Shown: positions 42,553 through 54,601, counted from the stretch's first letter. The stretch: 64,000 nucleotides of DNA from Inhella proteolytica (GCF_016093275.1 NZ_JAEDAK010000004.1:124001-188000), one strand, 5' to 3'. Notes: a model not told the origin generated them from the letters alone. A program made the numbers and translations.

Positions 42553-43236
42553 ATGCGCACAACACGCCTTCTCTCCGCCAGCCTGCTGGCCCTGTTGCTG
42601 AGCGCCTGCGGTGGCGGCATCTACGTCGAGGTGGGCGACCCCGCCCCGCCCCTGCCCCCGATTCCGCAACCCAACCCGCAGCCCAACGCGCCCACCCAGA
42701 ACTGCAGCCCGGCCGGCCTGGCCGAGGCCGCCAAGAGCCGCTGGCCGGTGGTCTGCATGCTGACCAGCAGCGGCGAGCTGGTGATTGAGCTCTACGACGA
42801 ATACGCCCCCATCACAGTGGCCAACTTCCTGGCGCACGTGAACACCAACTACTACCGCAACACCCTGGTGCACCGGGTGGATCGCGACTTCGTCGTGCAG
42901 GGCGGCGGCTACAGCCCAGGCATGGTGCGCAAGCCCAGCCCCTTCGCGCCCATCTTGTTGGAGGACAACACCATCCTCTCCAACCTGCGCGGCACCATCG
43001 CCATGGCGCGCTCCAGCGACCCGAACAGCGCCACCTCCGAGTGGTTCCTGAACGTGCGCGACAACACCGGGCTGGATGGCACCAGCGCCAAGCGCGGCTA
43101 TGCCATCTTCGGCAAGATCATCTCGGGCCTGCCGGTGCTGGACGCCATGAACATCGTGCCCGTCTACCGCTACACCGACACCGACCTGCGCCCCCGCACC
43201 GAGATCCTGACCTACTGGGTGCAGCGCGTGCGCTGA
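42553..43236 (+). CDS. cyclophilin-type peptidyl-prolyl isomerase, predicted lipoprotein
   Basis: 227 residues. The N-terminus is a lipoprotein signal ([22 protein letters not shown]; lipobox LSAC, cysteine ~20), then a proline-rich linker (~30-52) and a cyclophilin domain: [62 protein letters not shown] and [18 protein letters not shown]. It probably helps fold exported proteins while anchored to a membrane. An upstream start at 42520 would break the signal. It sits 24 bp ahead of queA. Confidence 0.92.
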   Translation: MRTTRLLSASLLALLLSACGGGIYVEVGDPAPPLPPIPQPNPQPNAPTQNCSPAGLAEAAKSRWPVVCMLTSSGELVIELYDEYAPITVANFLAHVNTNYYRNTLVHRVDRDFVVQGGGYSPGMVRKPSPFAPILLEDNTILSNLRGTIAMARSSDPNSATSEWFLNVRDNTGLDGTSAKRGYAIFGKIISGLPVLDAMNIVPVYRYTDTDLRPRTEILTYWVQRVR

Positions 43237-43259
43237 GCCGGCTGGGGACAATGCGCCCC

Positions 43260-44288
43260 ATGGCCTACACCCTGTCCGACTTCGACTACGAGCTCCCGCC
43301 CGAACTGATCGCCCAGCATCCGGCGCCCGAGCGCACCGGTTCGCGCCTGCTGGATGGCCGTGGGGCCGCGCCGGTGGATCGCGCCTTCCGCGAACTGCCA
43401 GGCCTGCTCGATGCCAAGGACCTGCTGGTGTTCAACGACACCCAGGTCATCAAGGCGCGGCTGCACGGCCAGAAGGCGAGCGGCGGCAGCGTGGAGGCCC
43501 TGGTGGAGCGCCTGCTGCCGGGCACGCAGGAGGTCTGGGTGCATCTGCGTGCCAGCAAGAGCCCCAAGCCGGGCAGCCGGGTGCGTTTTGCCGATGCCTT
43601 CGACGCCGAGGTGCTGGGCCGCTGCGGGCCCGAGAACTCGCTCTTTCATCTGCGCTTCCCGGCCGACCCGCTGGCCCTGCTGGACCAGCATGGCCATGTG
43701 CCGCTGCCGCCGTACATCACACACGCGGACGGCGCCGAGGACGTGCAGCGCTACCAGACCGTGTTCGCGGCCAAGCCCGGCGCGGTGGCCGCGCCCACGG
43801 CCTCGCTGCATTTCGACGAAGCCCTGCTGGCCCAGCTGCCCTGCCCGCGCGCGCAAGTGACCCTGCATGTGGGCGCCGGCACCTTCCAACCGGTGCGCAG
43901 CGAGAACCTGGCCGAGCACCAGATGCACAGCGAGTGGTTCGAGGTGCCGCAGGCCACGGTGGAGGCCATCGCCGTCTGCCGCGCGCGCGGCGGCCGAGTG
44001 ATGGCGGTGGGCACGACCGCCCTGCGGGCGCTGGAAAGTGCAGCGGCCGGCGGGGCGCTGCAAGCCGGCGCGGCCGAGACCCAGCTTTTCATCACCCCGG
44101 GCTACCGGTTCCAGGTGGTGGACCGCCTGCTGACCAACTTCCACCTGCCCAAGAGCACGCTGATGATGCTGGTGAGCGCCCTGGCCGGCTACGAGCACAT
44201 CCGTGCCCTGTACCGGCACGCAGTCGAGCAGCGTTACCGCTTCTTCAGCTATGGGGACGCCATGCTGCTCGACCGAACGACGGATTGA
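43260..44288 (+). CDS. queA: S-adenosylmethionine:tRNA ribosyltransferase-isomerase
   Basis: Makes epoxyqueuosine in tRNA from the preQ1 base inserted by Tgt. 342 residues, full length: [24 protein letters not shown] at the start, [54 protein letters not shown], and [20 protein letters not shown] near the end. The start is the ATG at 43260; one nine bases upstream is also in frame. The partner tgt lies 5.2 kb away in the same orientation, not adjacent as in many genomes. Confidence 0.96.
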   Translation: MAYTLSDFDYELPPELIAQHPAPERTGSRLLDGRGAAPVDRAFRELPGLLDAKDLLVFNDTQVIKARLHGQKASGGSVEALVERLLPGTQEVWVHLRASKSPKPGSRVRFADAFDAEVLGRCGPENSLFHLRFPADPLALLDQHGHVPLPPYITHADGAEDVQRYQTVFAAKPGAVAAPTASLHFDEALLAQLPCPRAQVTLHVGAGTFQPVRSENLAEHQMHSEWFEVPQATVEAIAVCRARGGRVMAVGTTALRALESAAAGGALQAGAAETQLFITPGYRFQVVDRLLTNFHLPKSTLMMLVSALAGYEHIRALYRHAVEQRYRFFSYGDAMLLDRTTD

Positions 44289-44323
44289 GCCCCGCGCCGC
44301 GCGGTGCTAATGTGTCCTGGCCC

Positions 44324-44767
44324 ATGAACGCGTTCCGCAGCACCGACGACATTGCGCAACCGCGCTTCCGCGCCCATGGCCGGGTGGACTTTCACGTCGA
44401 CGGCCGTCTGCTGCGGACCGAGGCCATCGGCCCCTTCAATGCCGAGCTGGTGCTGGCCGTGCAGGCCCTGGTGCACCAGATCTACCGAGAGATGGCGGCT
44501 GGGCCGACCTGGGGCCAGTTGGTGCGCTTCCATGAAAGTGCGCTGGCCTCTCCCGACACGCTGGAGCAATTCACGCTGACCCTGTGCGCCCTGCGCGCGC
44601 AGGGGCTGACGCCCCATGCCACCGCCTACGAACTGCCGCCGGAGGTGGAAGGGGCCACGCTGATGGCGCGCCCCTTCCAACAATGCTTCGAGCAGGCCGG
44701 CCTGCACTTCGCGCATTTCGCCCACGCGGATGAAGCGCACACCTGGCTGCTGGCGCAGCTCGGCTGA
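44324..44767 (+). CDS. hypothetical protein, possibly STAS/SpoIIAA-like
   Basis: 147 residues with no firm family. The pattern beta (VDFHVDGRLLRTEAIGPFNAEL), long helix (VLAVQALVHQIYREMA), strand (GQLVRFHESALASPDTLEQF), helix and a late FAHFAHADEAHTWLLAQL helix resembles the SpoIIAA-like STAS fold, where a final segment of the form DEAxxWL is usual. This is a judgement from pattern only. No signal peptide. It lies 35 bp after queA and ends at the base before the argG stop codon on the other strand. Confidence 0.75.
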   Translation: MNAFRSTDDIAQPRFRAHGRVDFHVDGRLLRTEAIGPFNAELVLAVQALVHQIYREMAAGPTWGQLVRFHESALASPDTLEQFTLTLCALRAQGLTPHATAYELPPEVEGATLMARPFQQCFEQAGLHFAHFAHADEAHTWLLAQLG

Positions 44768-46237
<1,470 letters not shown>

Positions 46238-46250
46238 TCAGGAGAGCGCC

Positions 46251-46664
46251 ATGCCCCCGAGCCCGCTGAGCAACAACAACCTGGATCCCATGCAGATGAA
46301 GAACCTGCTGGAGCAGCGCATTCGCCAGCTGGAAGAGCGCCTCAATGGCCTGCTGCGCAACGACGGCAGCATCGAGCTGAGCTCGCACCGGCGCATCGAG
46401 CTGGTGGTGGGCAACAGCCGGCTGCTGATCGACAACAGCGGGGTGACGGTGCGCTCGTCCGGCACGGTCAAGGTGGACGCGCCGCGCGTGGAGCTGCTGG
46501 GCGCGCAGACGCAGGTGAAGGGTGCGACCGTGGAGCTCGCGGCCGGCGTGGTCAAACTGGATGCGGCGATGACCGATGCGAGCGGCATCGTGAAGTGCCA
46601 AACCCTGCAGGCGAACTCGGTGATTTCCGCCACCTACTCTCCAGGCGCCGGTAACGTCTGGTAG
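46251..46664 (+). CDS. small repetitive beta-rich protein of unknown function
   Basis: 137 residues. A short N-terminal coiled-coil (MQMKNLLEQRIRQLEERLNGLL) leads into a run of short regular strands: SIELSSHRRIELVVGNSRLLID, NSGVTVRSSGTVKVDAPRVELL, QTQVKGATVELAAGVVKLDAAM, then GIVKCQTLQANSVISATYSPG. The spacing of alternating hydrophobic residues looks like a triple-stranded beta-helix, as in VgrG tips and phage baseplate spikes, but no other tail or secretion gene is nearby. AGGAG precedes the ATG. It ends 4 bp from the IMPACT-family gene. Confidence 0.75.
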   Translation: MPPSPLSNNNLDPMQMKNLLEQRIRQLEERLNGLLRNDGSIELSSHRRIELVVGNSRLLIDNSGVTVRSSGTVKVDAPRVELLGAQTQVKGATVELAAGVVKLDAAMTDASGIVKCQTLQANSVISATYSPGAGNVW

Positions 46665-46668
46665 CGGC

Positions 46669-47259
46669 TCAGTCCGCTTCGCGCCAGTCGATTCGGCCCT
46701 GGGTCGCGTCGGTCAGGCGCTGGCGCAGCGCGGCCACCTGGTCGGTCGGGGCCTGCCAGCGCAGCAGAGCCAGGGCGCCATGCTCGGCGCCCTCCACCTC
46801 CAGCCCGGCGGCGGCCAGTTCGCGCCGCAGCACGCCTTCCAGCGCGTAGGGCACCGCCGCGGCCAGGGCCTGGCGGCGCACCAGCGTGATGCGCTCTGCC
46901 CCCTGCAGGGCCTGAGAAACGGCGTCGCCGTAGGCGCGCACCAGGCCACCCGCGCCCAGCTTCACGCCGCCGAAGTAGCGCACCACGGTGGCCAGCACCC
47001 CTTCGAGCTGCTGGTGGCGCAGCACCTCCAGCATCGGCCGCCCGGCGGTGCCACCGGGTTCCCCATCGTCATTGGCGGCGCTGTGCCCCCCGGCCATCAG
47101 CGCCCAGCAGACATGCGCGGCCTGCGGGTGCTGGGCGCGCAACGCCGCCACGCGGCCCAGGGCCTGCTCGCGGTCGGCGCAGGGTTCCACGCAAGCCAGG
47201 AAACGGCTCTTCTTGACCAGGGTTTCAGCATGGGCCGGCGCGGCCAGGGTGTCGGACAT
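46669..47259 (-). CDS. YigZ/IMPACT-family protein
   Basis: 196 residues. The N-terminal IMPACT domain has KKSRFLACVEP, the hallmark NDDGEPGGTAGRPMLEVL and VVRYFGGVKLGAGGLVRAYGDAV; the C-terminal ~75 residues match the YigZ C-terminal domain. Family members are linked to translation control and their molecular role in bacteria is not settled. Start chosen at the ATG at 47259 (MSDTLAAP), as the 17 extra residues of the longer frame are not family-like. Confidence 0.9.
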   Translation of the reverse strand: MSDTLAAPAHAETLVKKSRFLACVEPCADREQALGRVAALRAQHPQAAHVCWALMAGGHSAANDDGEPGGTAGRPMLEVLRHQQLEGVLATVVRYFGGVKLGAGGLVRAYGDAVSQALQGAERITLVRRQALAAAVPYALEGVLRRELAAAGLEVEGAEHGALALLRWQAPTDQVAALRQRLTDATQGRIDWREAD

Positions 47260-47344
47260 CAAAAATTTCTGCGCGGCCCTGAATCCAAACCGGGCACGGC
47301 GTGCATCCAAGCATCACCATCCACCCTTTCGGAGCCCAACGGCC

Positions 47345-47752
47345 ATGGAAAGCGACATTTTCGTTCTGAAGCACATCCTGCCTTTCATGATCCCCATCGT
47401 GGCGCTGCTGATCCCGATCGTGGCCATCGTGGCCCACTACGTCAGCAAGACCAGCCGCGAGCGCGCCATCCATGAAACCGTGCGCCAGCTCAGCGCCGCC
47501 GGCCAGCCGATTCCGCCGCAGCTGCTCGATGGCTCGGCCTTTCGCAGCGAGGAGGCGCCCAGCGCCAGCAAGGGCAGCCCGCACTACCACCTGCGCGCCG
47601 GCGCCGTGAACCTGGCCGTCGGCCTGGGCCTGGCCGGCATGTTCTTCGTCATGCGCCCGAGCTCCTGGTTGTGGGCCATCGGCCTGATTCCGCTGTGCCT
47701 GGGTGCGGCCTTCCTCGTGCTCTGGAAGTACGAGAGCAAGCACCCCGCGTGA
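47345..47752 (+). CDS. DUF6249-type small membrane protein
   Basis: 135 residues. An N-terminal transmembrane helix (~8-30, LPFMIPIVALLIPIVAIVA) is followed by a cytoplasmic segment with ERAIHETVRQLSAAGQPIPPQLL, and then two C-terminal helices (NLAVGLGLAGMFFVM, WLWAIGLIPLCLGAAFLVLW). This layout fits the DUF6249 proteins that often lie beside ECF sigma factor genes. It is the first gene of a three-gene unit, 20 bp before the sigma factor gene. Confidence 0.82.
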   Translation: MESDIFVLKHILPFMIPIVALLIPIVAIVAHYVSKTSRERAIHETVRQLSAAGQPIPPQLLDGSAFRSEEAPSASKGSPHYHLRAGAVNLAVGLGLAGMFFVMRPSSWLWAIGLIPLCLGAAFLVLWKYESKHPA

Positions 47753-47772
47753 CGACCTGAGCGCGTGACGGC

Positions 47773-48324
47773 ATGACCGAACAGCAGCTGGAAGCGCAAG
47801 CCATCGCCGCCGCCCGCGGCGGCGACCGGCCCAGCTTTGAGCGCCTGGTGCGCGCGCACCAGGCCTATCTGCGCCAGCTGCTGCGCCGGCTCTGCCGGGG
47901 CGACCACGCGCTGGCTGATGACCTCGCCCAGGAGGCCTTCGTGGCCGCCTGGCGCGCGCTGCCGGGCTTTCGCGGCGAGGCGCGCTTCCGCACCTGGCTC
48001 ACGCGCCTGGCCATCAACGCCTTTCGCCAGCAGGCTCGCAAGGCCTGGCCCGAGGCCCTCCCCGACGAGGCCCCGGATGCCGCGGACAGCGACTTCGCCC
48101 CCGCTACCGGCGAACGCCTGGACCTGCAGCGCGCGCTGGCGCGCCTGCGCGAGCCCGAGCGCGAGGCCGTGCTGATGTGCTTCTACGCCGACCTCTCGCA
48201 CGCCGAAGCGGCCGAGGCCCTGGGCTGGCCGCTGGGCACGCTCAAGACCCAGGTGCTGCGCGCCCGCGCCAAGCTGCGCGCCTGGCTGGCCGAGGGCCAG
48301 CTGCCACAGGAGAGCCCCACATGA
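47773..48324 (+). CDS. ECF-type RNA polymerase sigma factor
   Basis: 183 residues. Region 2 is at ~20-85 (FERLVRAHQAYLRQLLRRL, HALADDLAQEAFVAAWRAL, FRTWLTRLAINAFRQQARK) and region 4 at ~115-170 (LPEPEREAVLMCF-like, LSHAEAAEALGWPLGTLKTQVLRARAKLRAWL). It should direct transcription of an unknown stress or envelope regulon. Its stop overlaps the next gene (ATGA), which is where an anti-sigma factor gene normally lies. Confidence 0.93.
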   Translation: MTEQQLEAQAIAAARGGDRPSFERLVRAHQAYLRQLLRRLCRGDHALADDLAQEAFVAAWRALPGFRGEARFRTWLTRLAINAFRQQARKAWPEALPDEAPDAADSDFAPATGERLDLQRALARLREPEREAVLMCFYADLSHAEAAEALGWPLGTLKTQVLRARAKLRAWLAEGQLPQESPT

Positions 48325-48683
48325 GTGCTCACCCCACCGAACGCGAACTGGACCGTTTGCTGCAGCAGGCCGAACTGCTGCGCCCCGACCCGGAACTGCT
48401 GGACGACGATGCCTTCGTGCAGCGGGTGATGACGGCCCTGCCGGCGCCAGCGGCGCCAACCCGCCAGAGGGCGCTGCAGCGTTTGCAGCGCCTGCTGCCG
48501 CACCTGCAGGCCCTGGCCCTGGGCAGCCTGCTGGCCCTGCTGCTGGCGCTGTGGCCCGAGCAGGCGCTGGCGCTGGCCGCCGGCGGTGGGGCGGCACTGG
48601 AGGCCGGCCTGCTGGGCGCCTGCGGCCTGGGCCTGCTGGCCTGGTGGAGCCTGCCGCAGGCCTGGGCCTCGCCCTGGCGCTGA
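48321..48683 (+). CDS. small membrane protein, likely partner of the ECF sigma factor
   Basis: 120 residues. An N-terminal soluble helical part (~1-55: TERELDRLLQQAELL, DDDAFVQRVMTALP) is followed by two hydrophobic helices (~62-82, LQALALGSLLALLLALWP; ~88-112). The position and the soluble-then-membrane design suggest an anti-sigma role, but the protein has no HxxxCxxC zinc motif and is very short. It overlaps the sigma gene by 4 nt. Confidence 0.78.
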   Translation: MSAHPTERELDRLLQQAELLRPDPELLDDDAFVQRVMTALPAPAAPTRQRALQRLQRLLPHLQALALGSLLALLLALWPEQALALAAGGGAALEAGLLGACGLGLLAWWSLPQAWASPWR

Positions 48684-48696
48684 GGCGCCGGCCGCT

Positions 48697-50642
<1,946 letters not shown>

Positions 50643-50948
50643 TCGTGTTCCTGCATTGACCGAGCGCGATCAGGCCGCCAGGGTGCGGCCCTCCGCTCAT
50701 GTCCCCCTCCGGTGCGCTGCCGCGCACCGGATTCCTCCTTTACTTCGCTCCGAGCCGCACCCTGCCGTCCTGCTCCAGCACGACCGTGGCATGCACAACG
50801 AAACACTCGGTGCCATTGGCCGAGGGCGCGGGGTGGGCACTGCAGCGAAGTAAAGGGGGAAGTCAACAGCCGGCAGGCTGTTGACGGAGGACATGAGCGG
50901 AAGTGCCCGCCCCGTGTCCTTGGCGCGCTCGGTCGTCGACCAAAGGGC
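50643..50948. other. gene-free gap between tgt and radA, mostly occupied by a palindromic element
   Basis: This 306-bp gap between the converging tgt and radA genes holds the element at 50658-50934. I see no small gene with a convincing ribosome-binding site in it. Confidence 0.75.
50658..50934. repeat. 277-bp nested palindromic (cruciform-like) element
   Basis: Three nested pairs of perfect inverted arms: GACCGAGCGCG (50658-50668) with 50924-50934; CCGCTCATGTCC (50693-50704) with 50889-50900; CCTTTACTTCGCT (50737-50749) with 50844-50856. Each strand also carries a side hairpin between arms two and three: CCGGTGCG/CGCACCGG (50709-50730) on the left and GTCAACAGCC/GGCTGTTGAC (50862-50885) on the right. 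No transposase and no obvious target duplication are visible. Confidence 0.8.
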
Positions 50949-52307
50949 TCACAGCCCCCGCACGCAGTCCATCGCCTCTTCGATGCGCTCCACCGCATGC
51001 ACGGTCAGCCCCTCGATCGGCTTCTTGGGCGCATTGGCCTTGGGGATGACGGCCACGGAGAACCCGAGCTTCGCCGCCTCCTTCAAGCGCTCCTGACCAC
51101 GCGGCGCGGGGCGCACTTCGCCGGCCAGGCCGACTTCACCGAACGCCAGGAAGCCGCGCGGCAGCGGACGGCCGCGCAGCGAGCTCTGGATCGCCAGCAG
51201 CACCGCCAGGTCGGCCGCGGGCTCGCTGATGCGCACGCCGCCGACCGCGTTGACGAACACGTCCTGATCATTTGTCGCCACACCGGCATGGCGATGCAGC
51301 ACCGCCAGCAGCATGGCCAGACGGTCGCGGTCCAGGCCCACCGAGAGGCGGCGCGCGCCGCCCACATCGACGAGCGCCTGCAACTCCACCAGCAGCGGGC
51401 GCGTGCCTTCCAGCGTCACCAGCACGCAGCTGCCAGGCACCGGTTCGGCATGGGCCGAGAGAAAGATCGCGCTCGGGTTGCTGACGCCCTTGAGGCCCTT
51501 CTCCGTCATGGCGAACACGCCGATTTCGTTCACCGCGCCGAAGCGGTTCTTGATGGCCCGCACCAGGCGGAAGCTGGAGTGCGTGTCGCCCTCGAAGTAG
51601 AGCACCGTGTCGACGATGTGCTCCAGCACGCGCGGGCCGGCCAGGGCGCCTTCCTTGGTGACATGGCCCACCAGCACCATGCTGCAGCCGCTGCCCTTGG
51701 CGGCGCGCGTCAGCAGCGCGGCGCATTCGCGCACCTGGGCCACCGAGCCGGGGGCGCTGGTGAGCTGCTCGGTGTAGACGGTCTGGATCGAGTCGATGAC
51801 GCAGAAAGCCGGCTGCTCGGCCTCCAACGTGGCGAGGATGCGCTCCAGGTTGATCTCGGCCAGCACGCGCACCGCGGTCCCGGGCAGGCCGAGCCGTCGG
51901 GCGCGCATGGCCACCTGGGCACCGCTCTCCTCGCCCGTCACGTACAGGACCTTCATGTTGCGGCTCAGCGCATCCAGCGCCTGCAGCAGCAGGGTGGACT
52001 TGCCCACGCCGGGGTCGCCGCCGATCAGCGTGACGCCGCCGGCCACGATGCCGCCACCCAGCACGCGGTCCAGCTCCTCGATGCCGGTCGGCGTGCGCGC
52101 GGTGTCCACCGCTTCGATCTCCGACAGCGTGGCCACGGCGCTGGTCTTGGCCAAGGCCTGAAAGCGGTGGCCCTTGCCACCGCCGGCCGGCTCGGCCGGG
52201 CCTTCCACCAGGGTGTTCCAGGCATTGCAGCCGGGGCACTTGCCGAGCCAGCGCGGGCTGCTGGCGCCGCATTCATTGCAGGTGTAGACGGATTTCTCTT
52301 TGGCCAT
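50949..52307 (-). CDS. radA: DNA repair protein RadA
   Basis: RadA is a RecA-like helicase that drives branch migration in recombination. 452 residues, full length. N-terminal zinc finger YTCNECGASSPRWLGKCPGCNAW in two CxxC halves (~9-31), Walker A GGDPGVGKSTLL (~95), Walker B CVIDSIQTVY, the RadA-specific KNRFG in RAIKNRFGAVNEIG, and the Lon-like C-terminal domain ending in VHAVERIEEAMDCVRGL. The start is the ATG at 52307 (MAKEKSVYTC). It follows the cation-efflux gene by 10 bp on the same strand and may be read with it. Confidence 0.97.
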   Translation of the reverse strand: MAKEKSVYTCNECGASSPRWLGKCPGCNAWNTLVEGPAEPAGGGKGHRFQALAKTSAVATLSEIEAVDTARTPTGIEELDRVLGGGIVAGGVTLIGGDPGVGKSTLLLQALDALSRNMKVLYVTGEESGAQVAMRARRLGLPGTAVRVLAEINLERILATLEAEQPAFCVIDSIQTVYTEQLTSAPGSVAQVRECAALLTRAAKGSGCSMVLVGHVTKEGALAGPRVLEHIVDTVLYFEGDTHSSFRLVRAIKNRFGAVNEIGVFAMTEKGLKGVSNPSAIFLSAHAEPVPGSCVLVTLEGTRPLLVELQALVDVGGARRLSVGLDRDRLAMLLAVLHRHAGVATNDQDVFVNAVGGVRISEPAADLAVLLAIQSSLRGRPLPRGFLAFGEVGLAGEVRPAPRGQERLKEAAKLGFSVAVIPKANAPKKPIEGLTVHAVERIEEAMDCVRGL

Positions 52308-52317
52308 GCGGCCATTC

Positions 52318-52947
52318 TCAGTGGGCGTGGGAATGGCCCGCTTCACCCTGCTCGCTGGCCGCCTGCCGCCACACGCTGAAGGCCGCACTCAGGCCCAGGC
52401 CGGCCATCAGGGCCGCCACGCCCAAATCCGGCCAGGCCGTGCCGGTGCCGAACACGCCCAGCGCCGCCGCCATCACCGCCAGGTTGCCGATGGCGTCGTT
52501 GCGCGAGCACAGCCAGACGGATTGCAGGTTCGCGTCGCCGGTGCGGTAGCGGTACAGCGCCCAAGCCACGGCCAGGTTGGCGATCAAGGCCAGCAGGCCC
52601 ACGGCCCCCATCACCGGCGCCTGCGGCACCTCGCCCTGGCCCAGGCGCCAGACGGCTTGTGCCAGCACCGCCAGGCCCAGGCTGCCCATCATGGCGGCCT
52701 TGATGCGCGCCACGCGCAGGCGCGCGGCCAGGCCGGCGCCCAGCACGGCCAGGGTCATCGCATAGCTCAGGGTGTCGCCCAGGAAGTCGATCGCGTCGGC
52801 CCACAGGGCGAGCGAACCGGCCTGCAGGCCGGCCAGGATCTCCAGCCCGAACATGGTGCCGTTGACGGCCAGTGCGAACCAGAGCGCACGGCGCAGGCGC
52901 GGGTCTTCGGCGGGGGTGGTGGGGGTGTGGCAGCAGTGAGCGCCCAT
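52318..52947 (-). CDS. cation diffusion facilitator-type transporter
   Basis: 209 residues, shorter than typical CDF exporters (~300) because the C-terminal cytoplasmic domain is missing. Six hydrophobic segments run from ~25 to ~195. Membrane metal-site motifs are in helix 2 (LWADAIDFLGDTLSYAMTL, normally HxxxD) and helix 5 (LCSRNDAIGNLAVMAAALG, with DxxxN). N- and C-termini are histidine-rich (GAHCCHTP and HSHAH). This suits a short zinc/cobalt/cadmium exporter. Start at 52947 (MGAHCCHTP). The promoter at 52980-53010 fits metal induction. Confidence 0.87.
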   Translation of the reverse strand: MGAHCCHTPTTPAEDPRLRRALWFALAVNGTMFGLEILAGLQAGSLALWADAIDFLGDTLSYAMTLAVLGAGLAARLRVARIKAAMMGSLGLAVLAQAVWRLGQGEVPQAPVMGAVGLLALIANLAVAWALYRYRTGDANLQSVWLCSRNDAIGNLAVMAAALGVFGTGTAWPDLGVAALMAGLGLSAAFSVWRQAASEQGEAGHSHAH

Positions 52948-52979
52948 GGCGTGCAGAGTGTGGAATAGAAACGGGCGCC

Positions 52980-53010
52980 ATTGCAAAGCCTGAAGCCCCT
53001 GCAAGGTCAA
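52980..53010 (-). promoter_or_regulatory. MerR-type metal-responsive promoter with 19-bp spacer
   Basis: On the minus strand TTGACC (53005-53010) and TGCAAT (52980-52985) are separated by 19 bp, longer than the optimal 17 and typical of promoters bound by MerR-family activators. The spacer carries a dyad TTGC...GCAA. It lies 33 bp before the start of the cation-efflux gene. No merR-type gene is nearby; the regulator would be encoded elsewhere. Confidence 0.45.
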
Positions 53011-53076
53011 GCACCATGACCCCGGGTTAACCAGGGGTTTCATGTTTCAATCGGCGCCCCGCTGTTGGAGACCCCC

Positions 53077-53712
53077 ATGGAACTGAGCACCTGGCTCGCC
53101 TTTTTTGCCGCCTCCTGGGCGATCAGCCTGTCGCCCGGCGCCGGTGCCGTGGCCGCCATGAGCAGCGGGCTCAGCCATGGCTTCCAGCGCGGCTACTGGA
53201 CGACGGCCGGGCTGATCCTGGGCATCTGGACCCAGGTGCTGCTGGTGGGTGTGGGCCTGGGTGCGCTGGTGGCCACCTCCACCACCCTGTTCAGCGTCAT
53301 CAAATGGGCCGGCGTGGCCTACCTGATCTACCTGGGCGTGCAGCAATGGCGCGCGCCGGTGGTGGCGCTGCGCGCACAGGACGACGGCGTGACGGGCGGC
53401 GCGAAGGCGCGCCGGCGCGACCTGGTGCTGCGCGGCTGGCTGGTCAACACCATCAACCCCAAGGGCACGGTGTTCCTGCTCGCCGTGGTGCCGCAGTTCC
53501 TGCACCTGGAGCAGCCGCTGGCGCCGCAGTACCTCGTCATCGCCGCCACGCTGGGCTTCACCGACCTGGTGGTGATGGGCGGCTACACCGCACTGGCCGC
53601 CAAGGTGCTGGGCGCGCTGAAGGACCTGCGCCTGATCAAGCTGATGAACCGCGCCTTTGGCGGCCTGTTCGTGGCCGCCGGCCTGCTGCTGGCCACGATC
53701 AAGAAGAGCTGA
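53077..53712 (+). CDS. LysE/RhtB-family amino-acid exporter
   Basis: 211 residues with about six transmembrane helices. Typical LysE family motifs: FFAASWAISLSPGAGAVAAMSSGLSHG at the N-terminus, WAGVAYLIYLGVQQWR, and NTINPKGTVFLLAVVPQF in the middle. It exports an amino acid or derivative from the cytoplasm; the substrate is unknown. GGAG precedes the ATG at 53077. It is 10 bp ahead of an EamA exporter gene. Confidence 0.92.
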   Translation: MELSTWLAFFAASWAISLSPGAGAVAAMSSGLSHGFQRGYWTTAGLILGIWTQVLLVGVGLGALVATSTTLFSVIKWAGVAYLIYLGVQQWRAPVVALRAQDDGVTGGAKARRRDLVLRGWLVNTINPKGTVFLLAVVPQFLHLEQPLAPQYLVIAATLGFTDLVVMGGYTALAAKVLGALKDLRLIKLMNRAFGGLFVAAGLLLATIKKS

Positions 53713-53722
53713 GCAGCCGCGG

Positions 53723-54601
53723 ATGCCGACCTGGCTGCTGTTCCTGGGCCCGACGCTGATCTGGGCCAGCACCTGGCATGTCATCCTGTACCAGCTGGGG
53801 CAGGTGCCGGTGCTCAATTCGGTTGGCTGGCGCTTCGCGCTGGCCGCGGCCGTGCTGGCCGGGCTGGCGCGCTGGCAGGGCCAGAGCCTGAAGCTGCCCA
53901 AGAGCGCGCACGGCCTGATGCTGGCCGCCGGCGTCGTGCAGTACAGCGGCAATTACTGGGCGGTGTACGAAAGCGAGCGCTACATCCCCTCGGGCCTGGT
54001 GGCGGTGCTGTTCGCGCTGATGGTGTTCGGCAACGCGCTGGGCGCCTGGTGGGCCTTCGGCCAGAAGAGCAGCCGCGGCTTCCTGCTCGCGGCGCTGGGG
54101 GGCGTGGCCGGTGTGGCGTTGGTGTTCTGGCCTGAGATCGCCGCCAGCGGCGCGCGCCCGCAGGCCGGCTACGGGCTGGCCATCGGTCTGGGCGCGGTGC
54201 TGGCCGCCTGCATCGGCAATGTGCTCACGCTCACGCTCACGCGCCGCGGGCTTTCGCTGCTGCCCATCCTGGCTTGGAGCATGGGCTATGGCGCGGCCTT
54301 TCTGCTGCTGCTCTCGGTGGTCAGCGGCGTGGGCCTGCAGTTCGATTGGCGCTGGCCCTATGTGCTGAGCTGGCTCTACCTGAGCCTGTTCGGCACGGTG
54401 ATCGCCTTTGTCCTGTACTTCAAGCTGGCGCAGCGCCAGGGCCCGGCGCGCGCGGCCTTGATGGGGGTGGTGATCCCCGTCATCGCGCTGACGATCTCGG
54501 CCCTGTTCGAGGGCTGGCAGCCCACACCGATGGCGCTGGCCGGCATGCTGATGTGCGTGGGCAGCGTGTGGCTGGCGCAGCGTCAGGCCGCCGCCAGCTG
54601 A
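53723..54601 (+). CDS. EamA/DMT-family transporter
   Basis: 292 residues with ten hydrophobic segments in two EamA repeats: LGPTLIWASTWHVILYQLG to FALMVFGNALGAWW in the first, GYGLAIGLGAVLAACIGNVLTL to VIALTISALFEGWQPTP and GMLMCVGSVWLA in the second. It is an inner-membrane metabolite exporter of unknown substrate. It follows the LysE gene by 10 bp, so the two are likely co-transcribed. Start at 53723. Confidence 0.92.
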   Translation: MPTWLLFLGPTLIWASTWHVILYQLGQVPVLNSVGWRFALAAAVLAGLARWQGQSLKLPKSAHGLMLAAGVVQYSGNYWAVYESERYIPSGLVAVLFALMVFGNALGAWWAFGQKSSRGFLLAALGGVAGVALVFWPEIAASGARPQAGYGLAIGLGAVLAACIGNVLTLTLTRRGLSLLPILAWSMGYGAAFLLLLSVVSGVGLQFDWRWPYVLSWLYLSLFGTVIAFVLYFKLAQRQGPARAALMGVVIPVIALTISALFEGWQPTPMALAGMLMCVGSVWLAQRQAAAS

